Positions 52,507 through 61,933 of a stretch of DNA of 64,000 nt are shown here, piece after piece. The stretch lies in the NCBI GenBank assembly GCA_030680605.1, contig JAUXUQ010000010.1, positions 62,001 through 126,000 on the forward strand, read 5' to 3'. This DNA is from Gammaproteobacteria bacterium (GTDB lineage: Bacteria; Pseudomonadota; Gammaproteobacteria; SURF-13). Position numbers and translations under genes: made by a program. The stretch's first letter is position 1. Every line of letters begins with the position of its first letter. The notes below the pieces were generated by a model. That model worked only from the letters and a program-made list of their open reading frames with translations. It was not told where the DNA came from and made no database searches.

Positions 52507-52536
52507 TTGACAAGGCAAACGCCCTCGTCATACCAT
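52507..52536 (+). promoter_or_regulatory. Candidate promoter of the phosphoesterase-cytochrome operon
   Basis: TTGACA (52507-52512), 18-bp spacer, TACCAT (52531-52536), about 94 bp upstream of the phosphoesterase ATG, in a 223-bp gap after rimO. Confidence 0.5.
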
Positions 52537-52629
52537 CTAACGCGGTTAATATAAAACCTTAGGAAGCAGGCATTTCTTTGATTAACCTCATAAAATCAAA
52601 AAATCCACAAGCCAAATAGGAGAGTAACG

Positions 52630-53757
52630 ATGATGAATATCAGTCGCCGTAATTTCCTCAAGGGCGCTGCTGCTGCCAGTGTTGGCAGTATCATCCCCCT
52701 GAGCATGGTCACGGTCGAGGCCGAAGCAGGCGTAGCTGGAGGTGAGTCATTCACCTTCGCCTGGGTCACCGACCAGCACATACAACTAATCACTGGTGGC
52801 AAGTTCGTAAAGAGCTGGGACGACGGTTTCAAGCTGGCGATCAGCGAAGTGATGAACGCCAACCCGAAGCCCGACTTCTGCTACTTCGGTGGTGACATAG
52901 CCCAGGCCGGCCTCAAGGCCGAGATGGATCACGGTTTGGAGATGTGGTCCAAGACCGGTCTCAAGGTCAAAGCCATCCAAGGTGAGCACGACTACTTCCT
53001 CGACATGGGCAAGTCGACCAGAGCCGCTTATGGCAAAGATGCCATGCCCGCCGACAACTACACCTTCGAGCACAAGGGCGTGCAGTTCATCATGCTGACC
53101 ACCATCCGTGGCGACGCAGCCTGGGAAGCGAAACACGCCAAGAATCCCCAGGTACGCATGAACGAGATGATGCGCATTGACAACTATGTTGATGGTTCTC
53201 CCTTCCAGCTGGGCAAAGAAGGCCAGGCCTGGTTGAAGAAGACCGTCGCCGGTCTGGACAAGAACAAGCACACCATCGTGTGCTCGCACTCCCCGCTTCA
53301 GAAGATCTACAACGGCTGGAACTTCTGGACCGAGGACGCGGAAGAGATCCAGGCTATTCTGGCACCGTTCAGGCGCGTGACCGTGCTGTACAACCACGTG
53401 CACCAGCCTATGGCCAGCCAGAAGGGCAACATCGCCTTCTTCTCCAACTTCTCCACCTCTTGGCCGTGGCCGCATGTGAGCACCGTGGCCGATGCCACCA
53501 TGTGCGGAGACGGCGCTTACAAGGGCTGCGCAAAGGGAGCGGACTACTACCCGAACCTGATCCTGCCTTATCACCGCGCCGATGTCGCAAACTTCCGCGA
53601 TGCGACCGGCTGGACCTTCGTCAACACGGATACCGGCGGCAAGTTCGAGGCCGAAGTTACCCAGTGGGGCGACAATCCCAAGCGTAAGGTCGTCTGGGAT
53701 GGCAAGCTCAAGGAAGTGGGCGCCGGGCCTGCCGCCAAGTCCCAGATGAATTACTAA
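52630..53757 (+). CDS. Tat-exported metallophosphoesterase-like protein
   Basis: 375 residues with a twin-arginine signal (MNISRRNFLKGAAAASVGS) and a calcineurin-like phosphoesterase fold. Metal motifs: DQH (48-50), GGD (87-89), GEHD (118-121) in place of the usual GNHD, HSP (220) and NHVH (255-258) in place of GHxH. The Asn-to-Glu change removes the residue that normally binds metal and phosphate. Export through Tat suggests it folds with its metals in the cytoplasm. AGGAG precedes the start (52630 or 52633). It is 19 bp upstream of a c-type cytochrome gene and shares its transcript. Substrate unknown. Confidence 0.85.
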   Translation: MMNISRRNFLKGAAAASVGSIIPLSMVTVEAEAGVAGGESFTFAWVTDQHIQLITGGKFVKSWDDGFKLAISEVMNANPKPDFCYFGGDIAQAGLKAEMDHGLEMWSKTGLKVKAIQGEHDYFLDMGKSTRAAYGKDAMPADNYTFEHKGVQFIMLTTIRGDAAWEAKHAKNPQVRMNEMMRIDNYVDGSPFQLGKEGQAWLKKTVAGLDKNKHTIVCSHSPLQKIYNGWNFWTEDAEEIQAILAPFRRVTVLYNHVHQPMASQKGNIAFFSNFSTSWPWPHVSTVADATMCGDGAYKGCAKGADYYPNLILPYHRADVANFRDATGWTFVNTDTGGKFEAEVTQWGDNPKRKVVWDGKLKEVGAGPAAKSQMNY

Positions 53758-53776
53758 GAGAATAAGGAGAAAACTT

Positions 53777-54187
53777 ATGATGATTCGTAAAAGTACATTG
53801 GCCGCGCTGGGCGCGTCCTTTATTCTGGGCCTTGGCGTAACGGTGTCAGCGCATGCCGAAGTCGTGAAAGACACGGCCAAGTGGGACAGTGAGTACAAGG
53901 CCTCCGTAGATCGCGGTGACGCTCTGTTCCATGGCGGAATCAAGAGCGACAACGAGGTGGCCTGCGTTCAGTGCCATCCGGAAGCCTCCAACACCCACGC
54001 GGAGACCTATCCCAAGTACCAGAAGCAGCTCGGCAAGGTGTCGCAGCTGTGGGAGATGACCAACTGGTGCATCGAGAACCCGCTGGAAAGCAAGGCTATC
54101 GCTGCGGACAGTCAGGACATGGTCGATTTGGTTGCCTACATGACCAACATCCGTAAGGGCCTCAAGCTGGCACCAGGAACGTACTAA
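53777..54187 (+). CDS. Periplasmic monohaem cytochrome c, SoxX/SoxA-like
   Basis: 136 residues: signal peptide ending VSAHA (cleavage after residue 27), haem-binding CVQCH at 63-67, an extra Cys at 98 (NWCIENPLESKA) and DSQDMVDLVAYMTNIRKGLKL, where Met115 or Met122 could be the sixth ligand. The end CIxxPL...DSxxMxxLxAY resembles SoxX/SoxA and related cytochromes. AAGGAG lies before the ATG. The pairing with the Tat phosphoesterase recalls soxAX-soxB (SoxB is also a Tat-exported member of the phosphoesterase superfamily), but other sox genes are not here. A perfect terminator ends the operon. Confidence 0.85.
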   Translation: MMIRKSTLAALGASFILGLGVTVSAHAEVVKDTAKWDSEYKASVDRGDALFHGGIKSDNEVACVQCHPEASNTHAETYPKYQKQLGKVSQLWEMTNWCIENPLESKAIAADSQDMVDLVAYMTNIRKGLKLAPGTY

Positions 54188-54221
54188 TAATCAGCACCTG
54201 AGTTAAATTGCAGTAGTTGCG

Positions 54222-54254
54222 ACGGCACTGTGGTGACACAGTGCCGTTTTTTTT
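54222..54254 (+). terminator. Rho-independent terminator of the cytochrome operon
   Basis: ACGGCACTGTG (54222-54232), GTGA loop, CACAGTGCCGT (54237-54247), then T8. An 11-bp perfect stem, 35 bp after the cytochrome stop; bioA ends just beyond it on the other strand. Confidence 0.92.
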
Positions 54255-54264
54255 GCCTGGCGAT

Positions 54265-55614
54265 TTAGTCCGCCGTCGCGTGGCTGATGCCAGCCCAGGC
54301 CGCTGCCGCCATTTTCTGTATCTCCCCGGGCGTGATTACATAGGGCGGCATGAAGTAAACCACATCTCCCAGCGGGCGTAACAGCACGCCGCTGGCGAGC
54401 GCATGCTGACAGGCTTGTCGGCCGCGCCGCTGCTGCCACGGATAAGGCTGCCGTGCGGCCTTGTCCTGCACCATCTCGACCGCCAGTATCATGCCCGTCT
54501 GCCGCACTTCTGCTATGTGGGGATGGGCGGCAAAGTGCGCGGTGGCGTCATGCATCGCCCCGGCCAGTGCCTGATTACTCTCGAGCACCTTGTCCTGTGC
54601 AAAAATATCCAGTGTCGCCAGTGCCGCACGGCAGGCAAGCGCGTTGCCGGTGTAGCTGTGTGAGTGCAGAAAGGCCTTGAGCGCAGCGTAATCGTCGTAG
54701 AAGGCCTGATAGATCGTATCTGTGGTGAGAACAACAGACAGCGGCAGATAGCCGCCGGTCAGCCCTTTGCCGAGGCAGAGAAAATCAGGCGTGATGGCGG
54801 ACTGCTCGCAGGCGAACAGGGTGCCGGTGCGCCCAAAGCCAACAGCGACCTCATCGGCGATCAGATGCACGCTGTGGCGATCGCAAGCCTCGCGCAGCAG
54901 CGTTAAATATACCGGGTCATACATGCGCATGCCGCCCGCACACTGCACCAGCGGCTCGACAATGACTGCGCACACCTCATCGGCATGCGTCTCCAGTGCA
55001 GATTCCATATAGCTGAACATGCGCATGGAGTAAGCGGCACAGGATTCGTCGGGCTCACGGTGAAAACAATCGGGTGAGGGCACGTGGATGACGTCCATCA
55101 GCAGTGGTGCGTAGGTTTCCTTGTAGAGCGCGACGTTGCCAACAGCCAGCGCACCGAGGGTTTCACCGTGATAGCTGTTGCTTAGGCTGATGAATCGGGT
55201 TTTGCGCGACTGACCCAGATTGCGCCAGTAGTGATAGCTGGCCTTGAGTGCGATCTCAACGGCGGCCGAGCCATTATCAGCATAAAAACAGCGTGTGAGC
55301 CCCGCTGGAGCAAGCTCAATCAGTCGTTCGGAGAGCTCAATGACCGGCGCGTGCGTGAAACCCGCGAGCAGAACGTGCTCGAGTTGCCCAAGCTGGTCTT
55401 GCAGTGCCGTATTGATGCGCGGATTGCAATGGCCGAACAGATTGACCCACCACGAGCTGATGGCATCCAGGTAACGGTTGCCGTCATAGTCCTCCAGCCA
55501 CACGCCTGTGCCGCGCCTGATGGGGATGGGCGGAAGTTGCTCGTGGTCCTTCATCTGTGTGCAGGGATGCCACAGCCGTGCAAGGTCGCGGCGGGACAGG
55601 CTAGTGTTGTTCAT
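54265..55614 (-). CDS. bioA: Adenosylmethionine-8-amino-7-oxononanoate aminotransferase
   Basis: Biotin pathway: PLP enzyme that aminates KAPA to DAPA using SAM as amino donor. 449 residues; LARLWHPCTQMKDHEQLPPIPI with the substrate-gating Trp, GVWLEDYDGNRYLDAISSWWVNLFGH, DNGSAAVEIALKASYHYW, SNSYHGETLGAL, IADEVAVGFGRTG and LCLGKGLTGGYLPLS with the Schiff-base Lys. Other bio genes are not adjacent. Convergent with the cytochrome operon. Confidence 0.97.
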   Translation of the reverse strand: MNNTSLSRRDLARLWHPCTQMKDHEQLPPIPIRRGTGVWLEDYDGNRYLDAISSWWVNLFGHCNPRINTALQDQLGQLEHVLLAGFTHAPVIELSERLIELAPAGLTRCFYADNGSAAVEIALKASYHYWRNLGQSRKTRFISLSNSYHGETLGALAVGNVALYKETYAPLLMDVIHVPSPDCFHREPDESCAAYSMRMFSYMESALETHADEVCAVIVEPLVQCAGGMRMYDPVYLTLLREACDRHSVHLIADEVAVGFGRTGTLFACEQSAITPDFLCLGKGLTGGYLPLSVVLTTDTIYQAFYDDYAALKAFLHSHSYTGNALACRAALATLDIFAQDKVLESNQALAGAMHDATAHFAAHPHIAEVRQTGMILAVEMVQDKAARQPYPWQQRRGRQACQHALASGVLLRPLGDVVYFMPPYVITPGEIQKMAAAAWAGISHATAD

Positions 55615-55666
55615 GGCGGAGTAACAATGTTATTTAGGCATCGCCATGATAAACAAATTAACGAGT

Positions 55667-57388
55667 TTAATCGGGCTTTTTCGAGGCAGTTTGCAGCGTG
55701 CGCGCCTGCAGCCAGGGCGGCATGTCTTCTGCGGGCATCGGCTGTGCAATAAAGTAGCCCTGTGCCTCGTCGCAGTCGAATTCGATAAGACGCTCCAGCG
55801 TTTCTTTGTTCTCCACGCCTTCGGCCACCACCTTGAGACCGAGATTGTGGGCGAGATCAATTATGGAGCGCACAATCGTCGCCGAGTCAGCATTCAAAAT
55901 CATGTCGAGCACAAGCGACTCGTCAATTTTGATGGCCGTGACTGGTAGCTTCTTCAGGTAGGCGAGCGAGGAGTAACCGCTGCCGAAGTCATCAATGTGG
56001 AGGCGTATGCCCATATCACGTAGCTTGCTCAGGATGCCGAGCGCACGTACAGGATCCTCCATGAGCGCGCTCTCGGTGATCTCGAGCTCGATCATGTTGG
56101 TTTCCATGGTGCGGCCGATGAGTAATGCCTCGATCTTGTACACAATTGCTGAATCGAGCATGTTGCGTACCGACAGGTTAACGGCGATCGGCACGCGCCA
56201 GCCCTGCTCACGCCAGATCCAGGCTTGTTGCACGGCCGTCTCCAGCACGTTCAACGTGAGCGGGTGGATGAGTCCGCTCTTTTCAGCCAGCAGGATGAAT
56301 TCGTCCGGCGGTACGTATCCCAGTTCAGGATGGTTCCATCGCGCCAGCGCCTCCGCTCCGCATACCGTACCATTACGCAGGTTCACCTTGGGCTGGAAAT
56401 GCAGGACGATCTGGCGGTTGTCGATGGCAGTGCGCAACTCGCCCATGAGCAGCAGGCGTTTAGGGCTCGATGGATCGAGCAGCGGGTCGTACATGGAGAG
56501 CGACCCGCTGTCGCGTTGCGCGAGTGAAAGCGCAACGTCTGCATGCTGCAGGAGTTGGCGAGGGTTGGCCCCGTGCGCGGGAGCCAAGGCAGCACCGAGA
56601 CGCACATTCAGCTCGAGCGGGAAGCCCGCGACCTCGAAGGGCTGCTGAAAGGCTGCAAGCACCGTCTGCGCGTGCGCCATGACATCTGTGTGGTCGCAGG
56701 GGTAGAACAGCAATGCAAATTCGTCGGCGCCAAAGTGCGCCGCCATGTCGGCACGACGTAGCTGTTTGATTAATTGTGACGCTGCCTGCTGCAGGAGCGC
56801 GTCGCCGTAGTCGTGTCCGAGGGCCTCGTTCACATCGCGGAAGCGGTTGATGTTCAGCATAAACAGGGCGAAGGGCTGGTGATCCCGTTGCGCGTCGACA
56901 AAGGCCTGTTCCAGCCGCTCCTGGAGTTGTAGACGGTTCGGCAGCTCAGTGAGAGGGTCGAAGTAGGCAAGATGATGGATACGTTCCTCGGCATGTCGGC
57001 GCACCCTCAGCACCTCAGCCTCATCGAGCACGTGTCTGACTGCTGATGCCAGATGCTCCATGCGGTTCTTTGTGATGTAGTCCTGTGCCCCCGCTTTGAT
57101 GGCCGCCACGGCCGCACCTTCGTCGACTGCGTCCGAGAGAAGGAGGAACGGAATGTCCAAATTCACCTCTCGCACGATCCGCAGAGCGTCAAGACCGTTG
57201 AACTGCGGCACCGAGTAGTCGGAGATCACGATGTCCCATGACTGGCTGCGGAGTGCGTAGTGTAGGGCCTCGGGGGTAATTACCCGCTCGACCTGTGGGT
57301 CGTAGCCGCCGTGCCGAAGTTCATGGAGCATGAGTTCGGCATCATCCGCAGAATCCTCCACGATCAAGACACGCAACATCTTTGCCAT
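55667..57388 (-). CDS. Receiver-GGDEF-EAL response regulator
   Basis: 573-residue c-di-GMP regulator without membrane segments. Receiver (~1-125): VLIVEDSADDAELML, phospho-Asp in IVISDYSVPQ, Lys in YITKNRM. Degenerate GGDEF (~145-300) with GADEF in place of GGDEF, so it is probably not a cyclase. EAL (~315-560) with GAEALARW, NLSVRNML, EITESALM, HIDDFGSGYSSLAYLKKLP, IKIDESLV and VAEGVEN intact, so phosphodiesterase activity is expected. Start at ATG 57388 (MAKMLRVLIVED); the longer open frame to 57715 has no domain. No histidine kinase gene is adjacent. Confidence 0.92.
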   Translation of the reverse strand: MAKMLRVLIVEDSADDAELMLHELRHGGYDPQVERVITPEALHYALRSQSWDIVISDYSVPQFNGLDALRIVREVNLDIPFLLLSDAVDEGAAVAAIKAGAQDYITKNRMEHLASAVRHVLDEAEVLRVRRHAEERIHHLAYFDPLTELPNRLQLQERLEQAFVDAQRDHQPFALFMLNINRFRDVNEALGHDYGDALLQQAASQLIKQLRRADMAAHFGADEFALLFYPCDHTDVMAHAQTVLAAFQQPFEVAGFPLELNVRLGAALAPAHGANPRQLLQHADVALSLAQRDSGSLSMYDPLLDPSSPKRLLLMGELRTAIDNRQIVLHFQPKVNLRNGTVCGAEALARWNHPELGYVPPDEFILLAEKSGLIHPLTLNVLETAVQQAWIWREQGWRVPIAVNLSVRNMLDSAIVYKIEALLIGRTMETNMIELEITESALMEDPVRALGILSKLRDMGIRLHIDDFGSGYSSLAYLKKLPVTAIKIDESLVLDMILNADSATIVRSIIDLAHNLGLKVVAEGVENKETLERLIEFDCDEAQGYFIAQPMPAEDMPPWLQARTLQTASKKPD

Positions 57389-57770
57389 GGTCTGTATGCC
57401 TTTAGTAGGAGTGGTTAATACGGCCCAGGGGTGGGGCTTATCCTTGGACTCAGCCGATAGCGCCAACCGTCGTGTCGCTCCCGTGAGCGGGGGAAGGCTG
57501 CCGATATGCTGCTGCGCACAGTCGGCACAGGTGACAAGCATAGCCCAGGCTCTGTTGTGGCGCGGCAAAGATGATGAGTTCGAAGGCCGGGGCGATTGCG
57601 AACAGCACTGACAAACGTCCCGATAGTCCGCGAAAGGAGAGCTTGGGTGACACGCCTTACACCCCCTTTGACCAGGTATGTGACAGCGTTGGTTGCGATA
57701 TTCCGGTGCCGGCACATCGGTAACACGAAGATACGTGGGCCTGCACAGGATAGAGTATATATCAATATAC
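57389..57770. other. 382-bp gap upstream of the receiver-GGDEF-EAL gene
   Basis: No supported gene. Several small open frames on both strands have no family likeness or ribosome-binding site. The region must hold the promoter of the 57388 gene. At its edge with metF an AT-rich dyad GAGTATAT-ATCA-ATATACTC (57753-57772) could be an operator or end structure. Confidence 0.5.
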
Positions 57771-57772
57771 TC
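57753..57772. promoter_or_regulatory. AT-rich dyad at the metF 3' end
   Basis: GAGTATAT (57753-57760) and ATATACTC (57765-57772) form a perfect 8-bp dyad around ATCA, the only such AT-rich palindrome in this GC-rich part. It overlaps the metF stop. Could be a regulator site for the downstream gene or a weak end hairpin; it has no T-run. Confidence 0.35.
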
Positions 57773-58661
57773 AGGCGGGAAGCGTCAGCGATGACCCTCC
57801 TGGTGGGATCTTTGTGCCAAGATTCAGATTTTTCCAAATTGCTGTTACTGGCGTAGCCTGGTTCATGGTGTAGAAGTGCAGGCCGGGGGCGCCTGCCTCC
57901 AGCAGTCTGTGGCACAGCTCTGTGACTACATCGAGGCCAAAGGCGCGCAGTGACTCAGCATCATCGCTAAACGCCTCCAGGCGCTTGCGTATCCAGCGCG
58001 GAATTTCTGCTCCGCAGCGGTCTGAGAAGCGTGCGAGCTGCGTGTAGTTGGTAATCGGCATGATGCCGGGCACGATGGGTAGTGTGATGCCCAGTTTCTC
58101 ACAGCTGTCCACAAAGCGGTAATAGGCGTCAGGGTTGTAAAAATATTGGGTCATGGCGCTGTCGGCGCCAGCCTCGACCTTGCACTGGAAGTGCTGCAGA
58201 TCTACGGAGGCATTGCTGGCCTCGGGATGGAATTCCGGGTAAGCAGCGACTTCGATATGGAAATGGTTTCCTGTTTCGGCCCGGATGAACGCCACCAGAT
58301 CACTGGCATGGGGCAGATCACCCGGGGTACCCCCCTCCTCCGGGAGGTCACCGCGCAACGCCACGATGTGACGGATTCCATGCTGCCGGTAAGCGTCGAG
58401 CAGCGTACGCAACTCCTCGCGCGACGAGGCGATGCAGGAAAGATGCGGTGCGGCCTGCAGGCCGGCGTGCTGTATCTCTAAGACAGTTTCAAGCGTGCGG
58501 TCACGTGTACTGCCGCCCGCGCCGAAGGTGACTGAAAAAAAGCGCGGGTTTAGCTGCGCCAGTGTGTTGCGTACTTCGCGCAGTTTTAGTGCGGCGTCTT
58601 TGGTTTTGGGTGGGAAGAACTCGAAACTGAAGACGCGTTCATGTTTTTTTTGGGAAATCAT
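57771..58661 (-). CDS. metF: 5,10-methylenetetrahydrofolate reductase
   Basis: FAD enzyme that makes 5-methyl-THF, the methyl donor for methionine. 296 residues: FSFEFFPPKTKDAALKL with catalytic Glu, SVTFGAGGSTRDRTLETV, HLSCIASSREELRTLL, IVALRGDLPEEGG, HPEASNASVDLQHFQCKVEAGADSAMTQYFYN and VPGIMPITNYTQLARF. The order metK-ahcY-metF gives a complete activated-methyl cycle unit. Confidence 0.97.
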   Translation of the reverse strand: MISQKKHERVFSFEFFPPKTKDAALKLREVRNTLAQLNPRFFSVTFGAGGSTRDRTLETVLEIQHAGLQAAPHLSCIASSREELRTLLDAYRQHGIRHIVALRGDLPEEGGTPGDLPHASDLVAFIRAETGNHFHIEVAAYPEFHPEASNASVDLQHFQCKVEAGADSAMTQYFYNPDAYYRFVDSCEKLGITLPIVPGIMPITNYTQLARFSDRCGAEIPRWIRKRLEAFSDDAESLRAFGLDVVTELCHRLLEAGAPGLHFYTMNQATPVTAIWKNLNLGTKIPPGGSSLTLPA

Positions 58662-58674
58662 ATAAATGCAGTAA

Positions 58675-58714
58675 CGAGTCGCTTAGGGGGCGGAGTATTT
58701 TTGCTAGCGACTCG
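58675..58714 (-). promoter_or_regulatory. Inverted repeat between ahcY and metF
   Basis: CGAGTCGCT (58675-58683) and AGCGACTCG (58706-58714) form a perfect 9-bp stem with a 22-nt loop in the 63-bp gap. It lacks a T-run, so it is more likely an mRNA processing or stability hairpin than a terminator. Confidence 0.35.
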
Positions 58715-58724
58715 CCACTCGCTG

Positions 58725-60038
58725 CTAGTATCTGTAGTGTTCAGGTTTGTACGGGCCGCCGGCAGAAATGCCCAGATATTCCGCTTGTTCAGGTGTCAGC
58801 GCGGTCAGTTTGGCGCCCACTTTAGTCAGGTGCAGGCGCGCGACCTTTTCGTCCAGGGCCTTGGGCAGTACATATACCTTGCGCTCGTATTTGGTATGGT
58901 TTTGCCACAACTCGATCTGCGCCATGACCTGATTGGTGAAGGAGTTGGACATGACAAAGCTGGGGTGGCCGGTGCCGCAGCCCAGGTTGACCAGCCTGCC
59001 CTCGGCCAGCACGATCAGGCGTTTGCCGTCGGGAAAGATGACATGATCGACCTGCGGCTTGATGTTTTCCCAGCTGTATTTGCGCAGGCCCGCGATGTCT
59101 ATTTCAGAATCGAAGTGGCCGATATTGCACACAATGGCCTGGTGCTTCATGCGCACCATGTGGTCGTGGGTGATGACATTGACATTGCCGGTGGCAGTGA
59201 CGAAGATGTCGGCCTGATCGGCGACATCGTCCATACGCACCACACGGTAACCTTCCATGGCGGCCTGCAGGGCGCAGATAGGGTCGATTTCGGTGACCCA
59301 CACCGTGGCACCCAGGCCGCGCAAGGATTGTGCACAGCCCTTGCCCACGTCTCCGTAGCCCAGCACGATACAGACCTTGCCTGCGATCATGACATCAGTA
59401 GCGCGCTTGATGCCGTCTACCAGCGACTCACGGCAACCGTACAGGTTGTCGAATTTGGACTTGGTGACCGAGTCGTTGATGTTGATGGCCGGGACCTTGA
59501 GTGTGTCAGCAGTCATCATTTCGTACAGGCGGTGCACGCCGGTAGTGGTCTCTTCGGAGAGGCCGCGCACATCATTCAGAAGGTCAGTATATTTTTCATG
59601 CATGACCTGGGTGAGGTCACCACCATCATCGAGGATCATGTTGGGGCGCCAGCCGTTTGGCCCAAAAATGGTCTGGTCAATGCACCACCAGAATTCGTCC
59701 TCGCTCTCGCCTTTCCATGCAAAGGTCGGAATACCGTTCGCTGCCATGGCAGCGGCTGCGTGATCCTGGGTGGAGAAGATGTTGCACGATGACCAGCGGA
59801 TCTCAGCCCCGAGTTGTACCAGCGTTTCCATCAGTACTGCGGTCTGAATAGTCATGTGCAGGCAGCCGGCGATGCGTGCACCTTTGAGCGGCTTCTGTCC
59901 CGTATACTCCTCGCGCAACGCCATCAGGCCGGGCATTTCAGTCTCGGCGATAGCGATTTCCTTGTGCCCCCAACCGGCCAGCTTGACGTCAGCGACCTTG
60001 TAGTCCGGGTTCAGATTTTGTACCGATTGACTGCTCAC
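58725..60038 (-). CDS. ahcY: S-adenosylhomocysteine hydrolase
   Basis: Splits SAH to adenosine and homocysteine, relieving product inhibition of methyltransferases. 437 residues, NAD-bound: [68 protein letters not shown], Rossmann [12 protein letters not shown], and the closing DQGxKPxHYRY-type end (here [11 protein letters not shown]). Start is a GTG at 60038, about 10 nt after AAGGAAG. It lies 21 bp after metK. Confidence 0.97.
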   Translation of the reverse strand: MSSQSVQNLNPDYKVADVKLAGWGHKEIAIAETEMPGLMALREEYTGQKPLKGARIAGCLHMTIQTAVLMETLVQLGAEIRWSSCNIFSTQDHAAAAMAANGIPTFAWKGESEDEFWWCIDQTIFGPNGWRPNMILDDGGDLTQVMHEKYTDLLNDVRGLSEETTTGVHRLYEMMTADTLKVPAININDSVTKSKFDNLYGCRESLVDGIKRATDVMIAGKVCIVLGYGDVGKGCAQSLRGLGATVWVTEIDPICALQAAMEGYRVVRMDDVADQADIFVTATGNVNVITHDHMVRMKHQAIVCNIGHFDSEIDIAGLRKYSWENIKPQVDHVIFPDGKRLIVLAEGRLVNLGCGTGHPSFVMSNSFTNQVMAQIELWQNHTKYERKVYVLPKALDEKVARLHLTKVGAKLTALTPEQAEYLGISAGGPYKPEHYRY

Positions 60039-60059
60039 TATAGATGGCTTCCTTAAATT

Positions 60060-61229
60060 TTAGGCAGCTTTAAGTCCGGCGGCGTCACGCAATGTCGCTG
60101 CCTTGTCTGTATGCTCCCAGGTGAACTCCGGTTCTTCACGACCAAAGTGGCCGTAGGCGGCGGTGGGCTGGTAGATGGGGCGCAACAGATTCAGCATCTG
60201 GATCAGTCCGCGTGGACGCAGGTCAAAGTGCTCACGCACCAGTTGTACGATGCGCGCGTCGCTGACCTTGCCGGTGCCGAAGGTATCGACGCCGATCGAA
60301 GTGGGCTCGGCTACGCCGATGGCGTAGGAGATCTGTATCTCACAGCGGTCGGCGAGCCCCGCAGCAACGATATTCTTGGCCACATAGCGGCCAGCGTAGG
60401 CCGCTGAGCGGTCTACCTTGGACGGGTCCTTGCCCGAAAAGGCGCCGCCGCCGTGACGGGCCATGCCGCCATAGGTGTCTACAATGATCTTGCGCCCAGT
60501 GAGGCCACAGTCGCCCATCGGGCCGCCGACCACAAAGCGCCCGGTCGGGTTGATGAAAAAGCGCGTGTCCTTGTTGACCCACTCCGCAGGCAGTACCGGC
60601 AGGATGATTTCATCCATCACCGCTTCCTTGAGCACCTTGTGTGAGATGTCCGGGCTGTGCTGTGTGGACAGCACCACGGCGTCGACCCCGACCGGTTTGT
60701 AATTTTCGTAGCGGAAGGTGACCTGGCTTTTCGCGTCCGGGCGCAGCCAGGGCAGGGTGCCATTCTTGCGCACCTCGGCCTGACGCTTGACCAGGCGGTG
60801 TGCATAGGTGATGGGTGCAGGCATCAGCACGTCCGTTTCGTTGCTGGCGTAGCCAAACATCAGGCCCTGGTCGCCAGCCCCCTGTTCGCGCTCCTGGGTT
60901 TCATCCACGCCCAGCGCGATATCCGATGATTGCTTGTCAATCGATACCATTACCGCGCAGGACTCCCAGTCAAAGCCCATCTCGGAACTGTCATAGCCTA
61001 TGTTTTTTACCGTTTCCCGCACCACGGCAGTCATGTCAACCCATGCAGTGGTGGTAATCTCACCAGCCACCATCACCATGCCGGTGGTGACCAGGGTTTC
61101 GCACGCCACGCGCGCGCGCGCATCCTGGGCCAGAATGGCGTCAAGAATACCGTCCGATATCTGGTCGGCAACCTTGTCGGGATGGCCTTCAGAGACGGAT
61201 TCGGAGGTGAATAAACTCATGGTTGCCAT
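60060..61229 (-). CDS. metK: S-adenosylmethionine synthetase
   Basis: Makes SAM from methionine and ATP. 389 residues: [23 protein letters not shown] with metal/phosphate ligands, [11 protein letters not shown], the flexible loop [27 protein letters not shown] and [58 protein letters not shown] is upstream of ATG 61229. First gene of metK-ahcY-metF. An inverted repeat spans its upstream region. Confidence 0.97.
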   Translation of the reverse strand: MATMSLFTSESVSEGHPDKVADQISDGILDAILAQDARARVACETLVTTGMVMVAGEITTTAWVDMTAVVRETVKNIGYDSSEMGFDWESCAVMVSIDKQSSDIALGVDETQEREQGAGDQGLMFGYASNETDVLMPAPITYAHRLVKRQAEVRKNGTLPWLRPDAKSQVTFRYENYKPVGVDAVVLSTQHSPDISHKVLKEAVMDEIILPVLPAEWVNKDTRFFINPTGRFVVGGPMGDCGLTGRKIIVDTYGGMARHGGGAFSGKDPSKVDRSAAYAGRYVAKNIVAAGLADRCEIQISYAIGVAEPTSIGVDTFGTGKVSDARIVQLVREHFDLRPRGLIQMLNLLRPIYQPTAAYGHFGREEPEFTWEHTDKAATLRDAAGLKAA

Positions 61230-61245
61230 GCGGTTCCTCGTTGTG

Positions 61246-61338
61246 TGTGAGATCTATGACGTTGGCGGCACAGTAATCATACTAGTTTAGCGTGGCCGGC
61301 CCATTTTTTCATGCCAAATGTGTAAAATAGATCTCACA
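61246..61338. promoter_or_regulatory. Spaced inverted repeat in the metK / thioredoxin-like divergent region
   Basis: TGTGAGATCTAT (61246-61257) and ATAGATCTCACA (61327-61338) are perfect 12-bp complements, 69 bp apart, each containing the palindrome AGATCT. One copy is in the metK leader, the other just after a TAAAAT (61323-61328) that could be a -10 element for the plus-strand gene. Two identical operator half-sites for one regulator, or a long hairpin, are both possible. Confidence 0.5.
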
Positions 61339-61363
61339 ACGGTAGCTCGGCGGGGATGTTCTT

Positions 61364-61933
61364 ATGGTCAGCACAGAGACACCAGTCTGCGAATTCGGCC
61401 GACCTGCGCCCGATTTCTCGCTGATGGGCGTAGACGGCAAGCGCTGGACGCTGGCGGAATGCAGGGGTGAGAAAGGGTTGCTGGTGATGTTTATCTGTAA
61501 TCACTGCCCCTACGTGCAGGCGGTGCGGGAGCGCATGGTGCGCGATACCAAAGAGCTGTTGAGCTATGGTGTCAAGAGTGTGGCGATCATGTCCAATGAT
61601 CCTGCGGACTATCCGGAGGACTCGTTTGAGAGCATGCAGCGCGTGGCGCAGGAATTTGAATTCCCGTTTCCCTACTTATGGGATCAGACTCAGGAGGTCG
61701 CCAAGGCCTATGGCGCTGTGTGTACCCCCGATTTCTTTGGCTATAACGGTCTGCTGGAGTTGCAGTACCGCGGACGTCTGGATGCCAGCCGGAAGGAGGC
61801 TGCCCCGCCAGACGCCCGCCGTGACCTGTTCGAGGCCATGCGGCAGGTTGCCCTAACCGGTCAGGGCCCGCGTGAGCAGATTCCGGCAATGGGTTGTTCC
61901 ATCAAATGGGCCAATCAGGGCGCTATGGCCTAG
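61364..61933 (+). CDS. Thioredoxin-like/AhpC-TSA family protein
   Basis: 189-residue single-domain redoxin. PAPDFSLMGVDGKRWTLAE, LLVMFICNHCPYVQAVRERM with a CNHC active site, MSNDPADYPEDSFESMQ, FPYLWDQTQEVAKAYGAVCTPDFF (cis-Pro region) and MGCSIKWAN form the conserved set of this widespread thiol-peroxidase-like family. No signal peptide, so cytoplasmic. Exact substrate unknown. Divergent from metK with a shared regulatory gap. Confidence 0.88.
   Translation: MVSTETPVCEFGRPAPDFSLMGVDGKRWTLAECRGEKGLLVMFICNHCPYVQAVRERMVRDTKELLSYGVKSVAIMSNDPADYPEDSFESMQRVAQEFEFPFPYLWDQTQEVAKAYGAVCTPDFFGYNGLLELQYRGRLDASRKEAAPPDARRDLFEAMRQVALTGQGPREQIPAMGCSIKWANQGAMA

Noticed and set aside
58641-59792. 383-codon open frame opposite ahcY
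   Set aside because: Mirror of the ahcY reading frame, no family likeness.
60060-61363. SAM or SAH riboswitch upstream of metK or ahcY
   Set aside because: No conserved core recognised by eye; only simple inverted repeats are present. A covariance-model search would settle it.
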